DNA from: Actinomadura macrotermitis
GTDB lineage: Bacteria > Actinomycetota > Actinomycetes > Streptosporangiales > Streptosporangiaceae
Assembly: GCF_009604375.1 (NCBI RefSeq)
Contig: NZ_WEGH01000001.1
Location: forward strand, 992,001 to 1,056,000
Reading direction: 5' to 3'
DNA: 64,000 bases
In this document: in pieces, positions 8,964 to 16,234 of the stretch
Layout of the letters: the number at the start of each line of letters is the position of its first letter
Position numbering within the stretch: the stretch's first letter is position 1
Notes under the pieces: model-generated
Databases searched by the model: none
What the model saw: the letters and a program-made list of their open reading frames with translations, nothing else
Told to the model about the DNA's origin: nothing
Program-made: the position numbers and the translations under genes

Positions 8964-8981
8964 ATCGAGCAAGCGGTTGGG
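8964..8981. promoter_or_regulatory. Putative autoregulatory operator of kstR2-like gene
   Basis: The 18-bp element ATCGAGCA-AG-CGGTTGGG is an imperfect inverted repeat of the half-site found at five other promoters in the window. It also fits 8 of the 10 fixed positions of the mycobacterial KstR2 motif AnCAAGnnCTTGnT (from memory). It sits about 10 nt upstream of the -10 box, in the -35 region. A further lone half-site CGCTTGGT is at 8926-8933. Confidence 0.45.
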
Positions 8982-8990
8982 CGCACACGG

Positions 8991-8996
8991 CATAAT
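8991..8996 (+). promoter_or_regulatory. -10 box of kstR2-like gene (leaderless)
   Basis: CATAAT ends 6 nt before the GTG start at 9003, so transcription would begin at or next to the start codon. There is no Shine-Dalgarno sequence, which agrees with a leaderless mRNA. Confidence 0.5.
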
Positions 8997-9002
8997 GAGG
9001 GG

Positions 9003-9671
9003 GTGACGAGCACGAGCACGAATTCCGGACGCCCCAAAGCCAGCGCCACCGGTGAGGGCGCGCCGCGCCGTCGCGGCCGGGGCTCGACCGCGCTCGCGTC
9101 GGAGCGGCGCGAGCACCTGGTGAAGCTGGCGGCCGACCTGTTCGCCGAGAAGGGCTTCCAGGCCACCACGGTGCGCGACATCGCCAAGGAGGCCGGCATC
9201 CTGTCCGGCAGCCTCTACCACCACTTCGACTCCAAGGAGTCGATCGTGGACGAGATCCTCTCGGGCTTCTTCGAGGAGATCATGTCCGCCTACCGCGGCG
9301 TCATCGAGCGCGGCGAGGACCCGCGCGCCACGATCGCCGGCCTGGTCCGCATCGCGTTCGGCACGCTGGAGCCGCACCGCGCCGCGATCACGGTGATGCA
9401 GAACGACTGGAGCTACCTGCAGTCGATGCCGCGCTTCGGCTACCTCACCAAGTCCGAGGACGAGGTCGAGAAGATGTGGGTCGACACCATCAAGGCCGGC
9501 CAGGACGACGGCCTGTTCCGCGCCGACATCGACCCCAAGCTGACCTACCGGATGATCCGCGACACCGTCTGGGTCGCGGTGCGCTGGTTCAAGCCGGGTG
9601 GCCGGCTGAACGCCCAGGGACTGGCCGAGCACTACCTGAAGGTCATGTTCGACGGCATCAACACGCACTGA
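9003..9671 (+). CDS. kstR2: TetR-family repressor, KstR2-like
   Basis: This is a 222-aa TetR repressor. The HTH is at about residues 55-75 (TTVRDIAKEAGILSGSLYHHF). The ligand domain contains KMWVD, FRADIDPKLTYRMIRDT and VAVRWFKPGG, which match Mycobacterium tuberculosis KstR2 (Rv3557c) closely as I remember it. KstR2 represses degradation of the C and D rings of steroids and is released by a CoA thioester of the indanedione intermediate. A 34-residue basic, disordered N-terminus precedes the HTH. GTG 9003 follows a -10 box directly and has operator-like repeats upstream. The gene stands alone here; its likely targets are the acyl-CoA genes at 21-60 kb (inference). Confidence 0.75.
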   Translation: MTSTSTNSGRPKASATGEGAPRRRGRGSTALASERREHLVKLAADLFAEKGFQATTVRDIAKEAGILSGSLYHHFDSKESIVDEILSGFFEEIMSAYRGVIERGEDPRATIAGLVRIAFGTLEPHRAAITVMQNDWSYLQSMPRFGYLTKSEDEVEKMWVDTIKAGQDDGLFRADIDPKLTYRMIRDTVWVAVRWFKPGGRLNAQGLAEHYLKVMFDGINTH

Positions 9672-9807
9672 CCTGGCGGCTCTCCCGCGACGGGGCCGCA
9701 CCCTCCAGATCACCACATAGTGTCCTTCGTCACACTTCGCCCGATAGGGGTGACGTTTTGGGCCTCGGGGACGCTGTTACCGGAGAGGGATTTCGGGGGG
9801 AGGCGAC

Positions 9808-10038
9808 ATGATGGCCCAACCGGGCGCAGCGGACCGCGAGGAGGACCCGCCGGCGGCGGTCCAGGCGGCGACCGCCCAGGGGCTGCAGGAGCTGTTCCCC
9901 GGCGTGCGCGTCTGGTACGGCAAGGCCACCCGTTCCTGGTGGGCGCTCGTCCCGCTGAACGCCGGCCCGCGCCTCATCGAGGCGCCGACTCCGCAGCGCC
10001 TCCGCGACTCCATCATGAGCGCCCGCACCCACGGCTGA
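9808..10038 (+). CDS. Small conserved-type hypothetical protein
   Basis: This is a 76-aa (or 75-aa from ATG 9811) cytoplasmic protein preceded by a strong GGGGGGAGG ribosome-binding site. It has no signal peptide or membrane segment. The middle part, FPGVRVWYGKATRSWWALVPLNAGPRLIEAPTP written here only in outline, is a compact aromatic segment (VRVWYGK, RSWWALVP) that looks like a three-stranded sheet. Small proteins of this kind are frequent in filamentous actinomycetes. I do not recognise a function. It converges on the glycosyltransferase gene at 10061. Confidence 0.6.
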   Translation: MMAQPGAADREEDPPAAVQAATAQGLQELFPGVRVWYGKATRSWWALVPLNAGPRLIEAPTPQRLRDSIMSARTHG

Positions 10039-10054
10039 GCGGCTCGCGGCGCCG

Positions 10055-10069
10055 GGCGGCTCAGCCGCC
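10055..10069. terminator. Short hairpin between convergent genes
   Basis: GGCGGC and GCCGCC enclose a 3-nt loop that is the stop codon of the minus-strand glycosyltransferase. It may be a bidirectional terminator, but it is short and has no T-run. Confidence 0.3.
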
Positions 10070-10930
10070 GTTCGCGCGACGGGTCGCGAAGTACTCCCTG
10101 ATCTGACGTTCGTCCAGGTCGCGGTAGGAACGCACGGAGTGGGTGACCAGCCTTCCCTCGGCCACGAGCTGCTCGGGCGCGGCGGGCAGCCCGCGCCAGC
10201 GCAGCGCCATCGGGTCGCCGGGACCGCTGAAGTCGCCGATGCGGTATCCCGCCGCCAACGTCAGCAGGCCGAAGAGATGGTCCTCGCCGGCGCGGCTGGC
10301 GGCCAGGTCCGGCAGGTCCAGCCGGCCGCGCCGGTACAGCGCGTGCAGAAGGTCCGCGCGATAGATGCAGGCGGCGCCGAGCGCATGCTCGCCGGGCGTG
10401 TAGCCGGCCGTGCGCGCCTCGGCCATCACCGCGCGCAGGGTGCGGCGCATCCGCGGCCGGGTCAGTCCCCGCCATCCGCATTCGCGGCGCAGCACCCGGG
10501 CCGCGTAGCTCCAGTCCCGGCCGCCGCCGTCCGGGCCGACCCGGTACGAGCCGAGCATGCCGACCGCGGGGTCGGCGGCGAACCGCTCGCCGGCCGCCCG
10601 CTCGATGCCGGGCCCGAGCAGCAGCGCATCGGCGTCCAGCCGCAACAGCATGTCGAACTCGGCGCGCTCGACCGCGTGCCGGAGCGCCGCGGCCAGCTTG
10701 AGCCACAGGCCGCCGTAGGTGCCCTTCGGGGCGGGCGGCGGGTCCATCACGCGGACGGGCGCGCCGAGCCCGCGCAGGCGCGCCATCTCAGGCCGCCGGC
10801 CGCGGGTGTCGTCGATGACCAGGACGAGGACCGGGTCCTCGAGATAGGTCAGCACGCTGGCCACGGTGTCGACCGCGTCGTCCGCGGGACCGGCGGGGAC
10901 GACGACCGCCATCCGGCGTCGCTGCGTCAC
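10061..10930 (-). CDS. GT-A-type glycosyltransferase-like protein
   Basis: This 289-aa soluble protein begins with a Rossmann-like strand (MAVVVPAGPADDAVDTVASVLTY in outline). It contains an acidic metal/sugar-nucleotide motif, LLRLDADALLLGPG (about residues 95-108), which is a DxD motif of family 2-like glycosyltransferases. Later, AGEDHLFGLLTLAAGYRIGD resembles the acceptor-site ED motif. It probably transfers a sugar in the adjacent polysaccharide pathway. The GTG at 10930 is used; an ATG six codons downstream (MAVVVPAG) is equally plausible. It is divergent from the GH16 gene, with 196 nt of comparatively A+T-rich DNA between them. Confidence 0.65.
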   Translation of the reverse strand: MTQRRRMAVVVPAGPADDAVDTVASVLTYLEDPVLVLVIDDTRGRRPEMARLRGLGAPVRVMDPPPAPKGTYGGLWLKLAAALRHAVERAEFDMLLRLDADALLLGPGIERAAGERFAADPAVGMLGSYRVGPDGGGRDWSYAARVLRRECGWRGLTRPRMRRTLRAVMAEARTAGYTPGEHALGAACIYRADLLHALYRRGRLDLPDLAASRAGEDHLFGLLTLAAGYRIGDFSGPGDPMALRWRGLPAAPEQLVAEGRLVTHSVRSYRDLDERQIREYFATRRANGG

Positions 10931-11126
10931 CGCGCGGTCTCATAGCGTCGAGTGGTCACGGCGGCAGAGACTATCAGTCACTTTCCCGGCAAAAGCCTCT
11001 GAACGCAGCAGATGCGCCATTGAGCAGCACGCATCACATAAACCACATATGATCTTTTACCGCTGGGACAGGATTCCCGGCCGTACCCGCCGTTGATCAT
11101 TGTGTCGCGCCGCCCTAAGGACCCCC
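10931..11126. other. Intergenic region between GT and GH16 genes
   Basis: This divergent promoter region has locally higher A+T (for example around 11030-11060, CACATATGATC). It probably holds promoters for both flanking genes. I see no clear operator. Confidence 0.4.
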
Positions 11127-12017
11127 ATGCCACAGACCGTCCGGCCGCCCGCGTCAGCGCGGCGCCGCAACTGGATCGCCGCCGCCTCGGTCGGCGGCAT
11201 CGTCGTCACGACGACGGCGCTCGGCGCCTTCGCGCTGGGCGATGAGGCGCCCGAGCCGGCGCGCAGCACGGGCAGCGCGCAGGAGGCCGCCGCGGCGCAG
11301 GCCAAGATCACCTTGCCGAAGGTGAAGTGGAAGCGGAGCTGGTCCGACGAGTTCAACGGGCGCGGCAAGCCGTCCAAGGCGTGGACGCCCGTCCTCGGCA
11401 ACGGCACCAACGGCTGGTCCCACAAGGCGCTGCACTACTACCAGGCCGGCAACTCCTACCAGGACGGCCGGGGGAACCTGGTCATCACCGCGGCCAAAAC
11501 GAGCTCGTCGGCCAAGCTGAACTGCTGGTACGGCCGGTGCCGCTACGTCTCGGGGCGGGTCCAGACCAAGGGGAAGTTCCACCAGACGTACGGGCGCTTC
11601 GCCGTCCGGGCGAAGCTGCCCACCGGCAAGGGCATCTGGCCGGCCTTCTGGATGCAGCGCGAGGGCGGGGCCTACGGAGAGATCGACGTCGTGGAGACGG
11701 TCGGCAGCAAGCCGCGCCTCGTCCAGGGCTTCGCGCACGCCCAGCGCCGGGTGGGCGGCGGCGGTGTCACCCTCGCCAAGCCACTGTCGGCCGGCTACCA
11801 CGTGTACGGCGTCGACTGGACGCCGCACCGCGTCGTGTGGTGGGTCGACGGCCGTCCCTACGCGCAGATGAAGGCGTACCGGAACTGGCCGTTCAACAAG
11901 CCGTTCTATCTCATTCTCAACATCCAGGTCGGCGGCACCTGGCCGGGTTCTCCCGACAAGACGACCCGTTTCCCGGCCCGCATGCAGATCGACTGGGTGC
12001 GCACTTACCGCGGCTAG
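11127..12017 (+). CDS. Secreted glycoside hydrolase family 16
   Basis: This is an exported endo-glycanase of 296 aa. A basic N-terminus and hydrophobic stretch (about residues 14-36) form a signal peptide or anchor, followed by an Ala-rich linker. The GH16 domain runs from about residue 68 to the end. The catalytic motif is GEIDVVE with nucleophile E185, D187 and acid/base E190. KGIWPAFWM upstream and LILNIQVGGTWPG near the end are typical of beta-1,3- or mixed-linkage glucanases. Placed before a polysaccharide operon, it may trim or release the product, or attack fungal or cell-wall glucans. Start ATG 11127 has AAGGA 5 nt upstream. Confidence 0.88.
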   Translation: MPQTVRPPASARRRNWIAAASVGGIVVTTTALGAFALGDEAPEPARSTGSAQEAAAAQAKITLPKVKWKRSWSDEFNGRGKPSKAWTPVLGNGTNGWSHKALHYYQAGNSYQDGRGNLVITAAKTSSSAKLNCWYGRCRYVSGRVQTKGKFHQTYGRFAVRAKLPTGKGIWPAFWMQREGGAYGEIDVVETVGSKPRLVQGFAHAQRRVGGGGVTLAKPLSAGYHVYGVDWTPHRVVWWVDGRPYAQMKAYRNWPFNKPFYLILNIQVGGTWPGSPDKTTRFPARMQIDWVRTYRG

Positions 12018-12326
12018 CCCACGCACCCGTTTTAGCAATTAGTGATGCATCTCACTTTCGCCTTCAGGGTGGGGCCGGGCTCGTAGACGCCTGGCCCCAT
12101 CTGCCGGTTTACCGGGCTCCGCCATGCTTGACCAATTTTTCACTATGCGGCGGGGCCGCGCGCCGGAAGCCGTCGCGGCCCGCCGCGCCCGCGCGTCTGA
12201 CCGACCTCCGTCATTGGAGAAAGGTCGCAATTCATGATAGAAATCCCACTCCTCCCATAACGGATACGTCGGCTTATTGCGCTCCCGCACGTTCTGCGCC
12301 GACTCACCTCAGGACGGGATCGGGGC
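12018..12326. other. A+T-richer leader of the polysaccharide operon
   Basis: This 309-bp gap is clearly lower in G+C than its flanks and must hold the promoter for the 12327-21835 operon. No -35/-10 pair with correct spacing is convincing. It contains an 8-codon open frame (12234-12260, MIEIPLLP) behind a GGAGAAAGG ribosome-binding-like sequence, which could be a leader peptide. Confidence 0.4.
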
Positions 12327-12860
12327 ATGACCTCTTCCTTCTTCGGCGCGCAACCACCGCCGGCTCCACCGGCTCCGGCCGACGATCCGGGATCGTCCGG
12401 CCGGCCCTCCGGGCGCCGCCGGTCGTACTTCCTCCTGCTGATCGCGGTCGTGCTGATCGGCGGCCTGGCGCAGACCCCTCCCGGGCAGGCGGCGCTCCGT
12501 GCCGCCGGCGTCGCCGGCGGCCCCGGCCCCTACAGCGAACTCGCCTTCCCCGCGCCGGAGCAGCTGCCACGGGAGCTGGTCAGCGGCGCCGAGGGCGCCT
12601 CCGTCGCCTTCTCCATCCGCAACGTCACCGGCGCCACGCACACCTACCGCTGGACGGTCTCGCTGGACTCGGCGGGCCGCAGCCGGCCGGTGGCGCAGGG
12701 GACGACACCGCTGGTCGACCGCGCCACCACCGTCGTCACGCCGAAGGTCACCGTCGCGTGCGCGCCGGGACCGGTGTCGGTGACGGTCCGCCTGGACGGC
12801 GGCCAGCGCATCGCCTACCGGGCCGACTGCGTCCCGGTGACGACCGGGAGGCTCGGATGA
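12327..12860 (+). CDS. Single-pass membrane protein of the polysaccharide operon
   Basis: The function is unknown. The 177-aa protein has a Pro-rich cytoplasmic N-terminus (residues 1-32), one membrane segment (YFLLLIAVVLIGGLAQT, about 34-50) and an extracellular beta-sandwich-like domain (about 70-177). The domain reads like a DUF1616- or CARDB-type fold: SVAFSIRNVTGATHTYRWTVSL in outline, with two Cys near the end that could form a disulfide. It is the first gene of the operon and overlaps the next gene by ATGA. It may be an accessory or anchor for the polymer-assembly machinery (inference). Confidence 0.65.
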   Translation: MTSSFFGAQPPPAPPAPADDPGSSGRPSGRRRSYFLLLIAVVLIGGLAQTPPGQAALRAAGVAGGPGPYSELAFPAPEQLPRELVSGAEGASVAFSIRNVTGATHTYRWTVSLDSAGRSRPVAQGTTPLVDRATTVVTPKVTVACAPGPVSVTVRLDGGQRIAYRADCVPVTTGRLG

Positions 12861-13999
12861 CGCGCCGCCCGATCGTCGCCCTTGTCACCGACGCGATCCA
12901 CCCCTACAGCTTCGGCGGCCGTGAGATCCGCTACCACGAGCTGTCCCGGCTGCTCGCCCTGCAGGCCGACGTGCACATGTACACGATGCGCTGGTGGGAC
13001 GGCCCCCGGGTGATGCGCGACGGGCCGGTCACGCTGCACGGCATCACCCCCCGTCTGAGGCTCTACCGGGGCCGCCGGCGCTCCTTCCGGCAGGCGACCC
13101 TCTTCGCGCTGGCCTGCCTGGTGCTGCTGGTCCGCCCCTTCGACGTGCTCAAGGTGGACCACATCCCGCAGTTCCAGCTCTTCACCCTGCGGCTGGTGGC
13201 CATGGTGCGGCGCAAGCCGCTGATCGCCACCTGGCACGAGGTGTGGGGCCCGAAGTACTGGCAGGACTACCTCGGCTGGGGCGGCCGGCTGGCCTGGTGG
13301 GTCGAGCTGTGGTCGATGCGCATGCCCCACCAGATCATCGCCGCGTCGCCGCAGACCGCCGAGCGGCTGACCCGGCACCTGGGCGACCGGACCCCCATCA
13401 TGGTCGCGCCCAACGGCATCGACCTGCAGGCGGTCCGCAACGCCGTGCCCGACCCCGACACCACCGACCTGGTGGTGGTGACCCGGCTGATGGTGCACAA
13501 GCGGCTGGACATGCTGCTGGACGCCGTCGCCCTGCTGCACGCCGAAGGCCGCCCGGTGACCTGCCGCGTCATCGGCACCGGGCCGGAGGAGGAGGAACTG
13601 CACGCGCAGGCCGGCCGGCTGGGCATCGCGCACGCCGTCGACTTCCGGCACGACGTGCGCGAGCAGAAGGACGTCTACTCCCTCATCAAGGCGGGCCGCG
13701 TCTTCGCGTTCCCCTCCGAGCGCGAGGGGTTCGGCATCGCGGTGCTGGAGGCGCTGGCCTGTGGCGTCCCGGTGGTGACCACCTCGGCGCCCGACAACCT
13801 GGCCCAGCACCTGGTGGTGCGCTCCCAGCGCGGCCTGGTCAGCGAGCACACCCCCGCCGCGCTGGCCCTGGCGATCGGCACCGCGCTCGCCGCGCAGGAC
13901 GCCCTGGACGGCGAGGACCCCTGGCTCGGCGACCCGTGGATCGGCGACTACAGCTGGGACGCCATCGCCTCCCGCATCTCCCGGCGGTTCTGGGCATGA
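12857..13999 (+). CDS. Family 4 glycosyltransferase
   Basis: This 380-aa GT-B retaining glycosyltransferase has an N-terminal acceptor domain (PYSFGGREIRYHELSRLLA, with the Gly-rich loop). Its C-terminal donor domain contains VTRLMVHKRLDMLLDA and the E-x7-E motif in SEREGFGIAVLEAL (E290, E298). A stretch at about 80-92 is hydrophobic and may touch the membrane. It would add one sugar of the repeat unit on the cytoplasmic face. It is coupled to its neighbours by 4-bp overlaps at both ends. The sugar specificity cannot be told. Confidence 0.85.
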   Translation: MTRRPIVALVTDAIHPYSFGGREIRYHELSRLLALQADVHMYTMRWWDGPRVMRDGPVTLHGITPRLRLYRGRRRSFRQATLFALACLVLLVRPFDVLKVDHIPQFQLFTLRLVAMVRRKPLIATWHEVWGPKYWQDYLGWGGRLAWWVELWSMRMPHQIIAASPQTAERLTRHLGDRTPIMVAPNGIDLQAVRNAVPDPDTTDLVVVTRLMVHKRLDMLLDAVALLHAEGRPVTCRVIGTGPEEEELHAQAGRLGIAHAVDFRHDVREQKDVYSLIKAGRVFAFPSEREGFGIAVLEALACGVPVVTTSAPDNLAQHLVVRSQRGLVSEHTPAALALAIGTALAAQDALDGEDPWLGDPWIGDYSWDAIASRISRRFWA

Positions 14000-15168
14000 G
14001 GATCTTGTTCGTGAGCCCCTATCCGCCGGCCCGGGACGGGATCGGGACCTACACCGAGACGCTGGGCGGCGCCCTGCGCGCGGCCGGGCACGAGGTGGCG
14101 GTCGTGGCGGCCCGCGCCGAGCCGGGCGCGCCGCCGGAGGTGCTCGGCGCCCTCGGGCCGGGCGGCGCCGGCCCGGCCCTGCGCGCGGCCGTGGCCGAGT
14201 TCAAGCCCGACGTGGTGCACGCCCAGTTCGCGGTGCCGGCCTTCGGCACGCGGACGCCCGCGCTGGCCCGCTGGCTCGGCGAGCTGGCGCGCGCCCCGGT
14301 CCCGGTCGTCACCACCCTGCACGAGGCGTCCCGCGACACCGCGCTGCTGCGCGGTCCCGGCCGGGCGCTCTACCGGCGCATCGCCGCGCACAGCGACCGG
14401 CTGGTGGTGCACACCAGGGGGGCGCTGGAGACGGTGACCGGGCCGCTCGGCGTGCCGGCCGGGCGCGTCCAGGTGATCCCCCACTTCAGCACCCCGCCGC
14501 CCGCCGCGGCCACGACCGCCGCCGAGCTGCGCGACCGGTTCGGCCTGGGCGCCGACCGGCTGCTGCTCGCCTTCGGTTTCGTGCACGTGGACAAGGGCCT
14601 GGACGATCTGGTGCGGGCGCTGTCGGTGCTGCGCCGCGACGACCCGGCGGTGCCGGCCGGCCTGCGGGTCGTAGTGGCCGGGACGGTGCGCCCGCGCAGC
14701 GGGCCGTTCAAGTACTTCGAGCTGCGCGACCGCGCGCATCTGGCCCGGGTGCGGCGGCTGGCGGCGCGCGGTGGCGTGGCGGACCGGCTGGCCTTCACCG
14801 GTTTCGTGCCGGACGGCGACATCGCCGCCTGGTTCGAGGCCGCCGAGGCCGTCGTGCTCCCGTACCGCAAGGCCGAGCAGAGCGGGGTGGCCAACCTCGC
14901 GCGGGCCTACGGGGTACCGGTGATCGCGACCACGGCGGGCGGGCTGGCCGAGCTCTTCGCGGGTTCGCCGTGGACGGCGCCGCCCCGATCGCCCGCCGAG
15001 CTGGCCGCCGTGATCAGGCGCTTCTTGGCTAAAAAGGGCGATATTTCAGCCTATTCTTGGTCAGTCGACGATCAGGGGACGGGACTCGACGAGGTCGCCG
15101 CCGCCACCGCGGACGTGTACCGGGCCGTCCACCGGCACGACCAGGAGAGGACGCCGGATGACCATTAG
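13996..15168 (+). CDS. Family 4 glycosyltransferase
   Basis: This second GT-B transferase (390 aa) starts MRILFVSPYPPARDGIGTYT, with the usual Gly-x-Gly loop. The donor-binding region has FGFVHVDKGLDDLVRAL and YRKAEQSGVANLARAYGVPVIAT, in which the second Glu of the E-x7-E motif is not kept. Ser-Gly-Val replaces the usual GFG, as in some mannosyl- and rhamnosyltransferase-like proteins. It overlaps the previous gene by 4 bp and the next by 11 bp, so translation is coupled. It probably adds a sugar to the lipid-linked repeat unit. Confidence 0.82.
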   Translation: MRILFVSPYPPARDGIGTYTETLGGALRAAGHEVAVVAARAEPGAPPEVLGALGPGGAGPALRAAVAEFKPDVVHAQFAVPAFGTRTPALARWLGELARAPVPVVTTLHEASRDTALLRGPGRALYRRIAAHSDRLVVHTRGALETVTGPLGVPAGRVQVIPHFSTPPPAAATTAAELRDRFGLGADRLLLAFGFVHVDKGLDDLVRALSVLRRDDPAVPAGLRVVVAGTVRPRSGPFKYFELRDRAHLARVRRLAARGGVADRLAFTGFVPDGDIAAWFEAAEAVVLPYRKAEQSGVANLARAYGVPVIATTAGGLAELFAGSPWTAPPRSPAELAAVIRRFLAKKGDISAYSWSVDDQGTGLDEVAAATADVYRAVHRHDQERTPDDH

Positions 15169-16234
15169 CCTCACCGTCGTCGTCTGCTCGCTGAACGGCT
15201 CCGGCCGGATCGGCCGCCCGCTGGAGGCGCTGGAGCGCCAGACCGCGCGGGCCGCGCTGGAGATCCTCGTCGTGGACGACGGCTCCACCGACGGCACCGG
15301 CGACGTGGCCCGGGCGCGTGGGCTGCGGGTCGTCGCCCATCCGCACAACAAGGGCCTGTCGGCCGCCCGCAACACCGGGATGCAGCATGCCTCGGCTCCC
15401 GTGGTCGCCTTCATCGACGACGACTGCGAACCCGCGCCGCGCTGGGCCGAACTGCTCCTGACCGGGTACGCCGGCGACGTGACCGGCGTCGGCGGACCGG
15501 TCGTCCCCATCACCGGCACCGGATTCATGTCGCGTTACGTGGAACGCAACAACCGGCACGAGCCGCTGGAGCTCGAGCTCACCACGAGCCAGGCACTGCC
15601 CTACCGCCTCTACCTGTACCTGCGCCGCCAGTGGACGACCCCGCCGCCGAAGCCCCGGCGCGACGTCTACTCCTTCACCGGCGGCAACATGTCGTTCCGC
15701 CGGGACGCGCTGCTGGAGGTCGGCGGGTTCGACGAGCGGTTCCGGTTCGGCTCCGAAGAGGAGGACCTGTCCCGGCGCCTGCGCCGTGCCGGCCGGACCC
15801 GGCTGGTGTTCGAGCCGGAGGCGTGGCTGTCGCACCGTTTCGAACCGACCCTCCGCAACGTGCTGCGCCGCAACATCGCCTACGGGAAGGGCAACGCCCT
15901 GCAGTACCGCAAGTGGCCCGGAGTGCGTCCGACGCTGTTCCCCTGGCCGGTGCTCACCGCCCTGCTCTTGGCGGCCTCGCCGTGGTTCTGGCCGTCGGCC
16001 GTTGCCGCGCTGCTGCTGCCGCAGGTGCTCTACCCGCGGGGCCTGAAGAACGTCTTCCGGCACGGCACCGTGGAGGCGCTGATCGATCCCTACCTGCAGC
16101 TCCTGCAGGAAACCTGCGAGAACGTGGGTTTCGTGCGCGGCGCCCTGGTCTTCCGCGGCATCGTCCCCGAACCGGCGCCCGCCGCGGTCGCGACGGCCCG
16201 GCAGAGCGACGGGGAGCCGGAGCCGACCGCGTGA
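15158..16234 (+). CDS. Family 2 glycosyltransferase with C-terminal membrane segment
   Basis: This is an inverting GT-A transferase (358 aa). LTVVVCSLNGSGRI opens the fold. The metal-binding motifs are VVDDGSTDGT (about residues 38-47) and FIDDDCEP (about 88-95), and the catalytic-base region is FGSEEEDLSRRLRRAG. Two hydrophobic segments at about 265-300 (FPWPVLTALLLAASPWFWP and after) anchor it to the membrane. It belongs to the same operon, and its stop overlaps the next start (GTGA). It probably builds the repeat unit, or starts it on a lipid carrier. Confidence 0.85.
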   Translation: MTISLTVVVCSLNGSGRIGRPLEALERQTARAALEILVVDDGSTDGTGDVARARGLRVVAHPHNKGLSAARNTGMQHASAPVVAFIDDDCEPAPRWAELLLTGYAGDVTGVGGPVVPITGTGFMSRYVERNNRHEPLELELTTSQALPYRLYLYLRRQWTTPPPKPRRDVYSFTGGNMSFRRDALLEVGGFDERFRFGSEEEDLSRRLRRAGRTRLVFEPEAWLSHRFEPTLRNVLRRNIAYGKGNALQYRKWPGVRPTLFPWPVLTALLLAASPWFWPSAVAALLLPQVLYPRGLKNVFRHGTVEALIDPYLQLLQETCENVGFVRGALVFRGIVPEPAPAAVATARQSDGEPEPTA

